In this document: positions 63,791 to 64,000 of the stretch, in pieces
How positions within the stretch are numbered: the stretch's first letter is position 1
Layout: every line of letters begins with the position of its first letter
Assembly (NCBI GenBank): GCA_000499405.2
Contig: HG738137.1
Span: 13,199,661 to 13,263,660 of the forward strand
Length of the DNA: 64,000 bases
Direction of reading: 5' to 3'
DNA from: Onchocerca volvulus
Lineage: Eukaryota; Nematoda; Chromadorea; Rhabditida; Onchocercidae
Position numbers and translations under genes: made by a program
Notes under the pieces: model-generated
What the model was told of the DNA's origin: nothing
Seen by the model: only the letters and a program-made list of their open reading frames with translations
The model's database searches: none

Positions 63791-64000
63791 GAAAATGAAT
63801 GATATATTTTATTATTATCAAATAATTTACAATAGCATTAAGAATATTCTAGAAAGGCTTTTAGATTATGCAAATTTCTTGATCGATTTCTCCAATTTCA
63901 TTTTCTCCATCGGAATGCAAATTATGCTTATTCAATTGAGCATTCAAAATGTGAGAATGAATGGTCGGTCGGTTGGCCGATCGAAGGGATTTGTTGAAAT
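63791..64000. other. Window end
   Basis: No exon is seen. A short GC-rich palindromic cluster (GGTCGGTCGGTTGGCCGATC) lies at about 63963-63982, and the window ends there without a recognisable gene start. Confidence 0.4.

Noticed and set aside
1..64000. tRNA, rRNA and telomeric (TTAGGC)n sequences
   Set aside because: I looked for tRNA B-box-like motifs, rRNA-like GC-rich conserved blocks and TTAGGC arrays on both strands and saw none.

Overview
This window is nuclear DNA from a nematode, most likely a parasitic clade III (spirurid or filarial-like) species. The sequence is very AT-rich with long poly-A and poly-T tracts. Genes are split by introns with nematode-type 3' splice sites (TTTCAG), several of which lie just before start codons as for spliced-leader trans-splicing. 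A cuticle collagen with the nematode-specific N-terminal domain is present. The genus cannot be fixed from sequence alone. Most short open frames in the window are chance, so I rebuilt genes from exons by checking splice sites and reading phase; every multi-exon model below keeps frame across all junctions unless stated.

Layout. 0.5-6.1 kb: an uncharacterised minus-strand gene whose last intron holds a decayed Helitron (915-2451). 8.4-9.3 kb: a two-exon single-HMG-box protein (minus). 10.2-11.6 kb: a long AC/CATA simple-sequence block, then a G-quadruplex motif and a small inverted-repeat element. 12.4-16.1 kb: a complete nine-exon heparan sulfate 6-O-sulfotransferase (plus), with a near-perfect 36-bp-arm hairpin in an intron. 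20.8-23.5 kb: a secreted 182-residue protein with a 16-nt microexon (plus). 28.7-34.3 kb: a three-exon cuticle collagen with a 4.5-kb first intron (minus). 34-47 kb is essentially empty apart from low-confidence exon candidates. 47.2-47.6 kb: a possible small two-exon gene (minus). 48.8-51.5 kb: degenerate minisatellite, Helitron termini, AAT microsatellite and a diverged tandem duplication. 51.6-52.6 kb: a small basic-protein gene with two alternative terminal exons (minus). 53.2-55.5 kb: a six-exon secreted protein with two C-type lectin domains (minus). 57-58.4 kb: two orphan exon sets. 59.5-62.3 kb: a secreted 719-residue Gln/Asn/Thr-rich protein (plus). 63.3-63.8 kb: a degenerate minisatellite.

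Gene relationships. There is no operon-like clustering; neighbours are kilobases apart and on mixed strands. Several products act outside the cell or in the secretory pathway: collagen in the cuticle, the sulfotransferase in the Golgi on heparan sulfate, and the lectin and two novel proteins by secretion. This is a loose theme and not evidence of a pathway. The most interesting signals are the Helitron family with intact TC/CTRR ends, the alternative-last-exon gene, the duplicated lectin exon structure, the microexon secreted protein with a C-terminal GKRK, and the large intronic hairpin.
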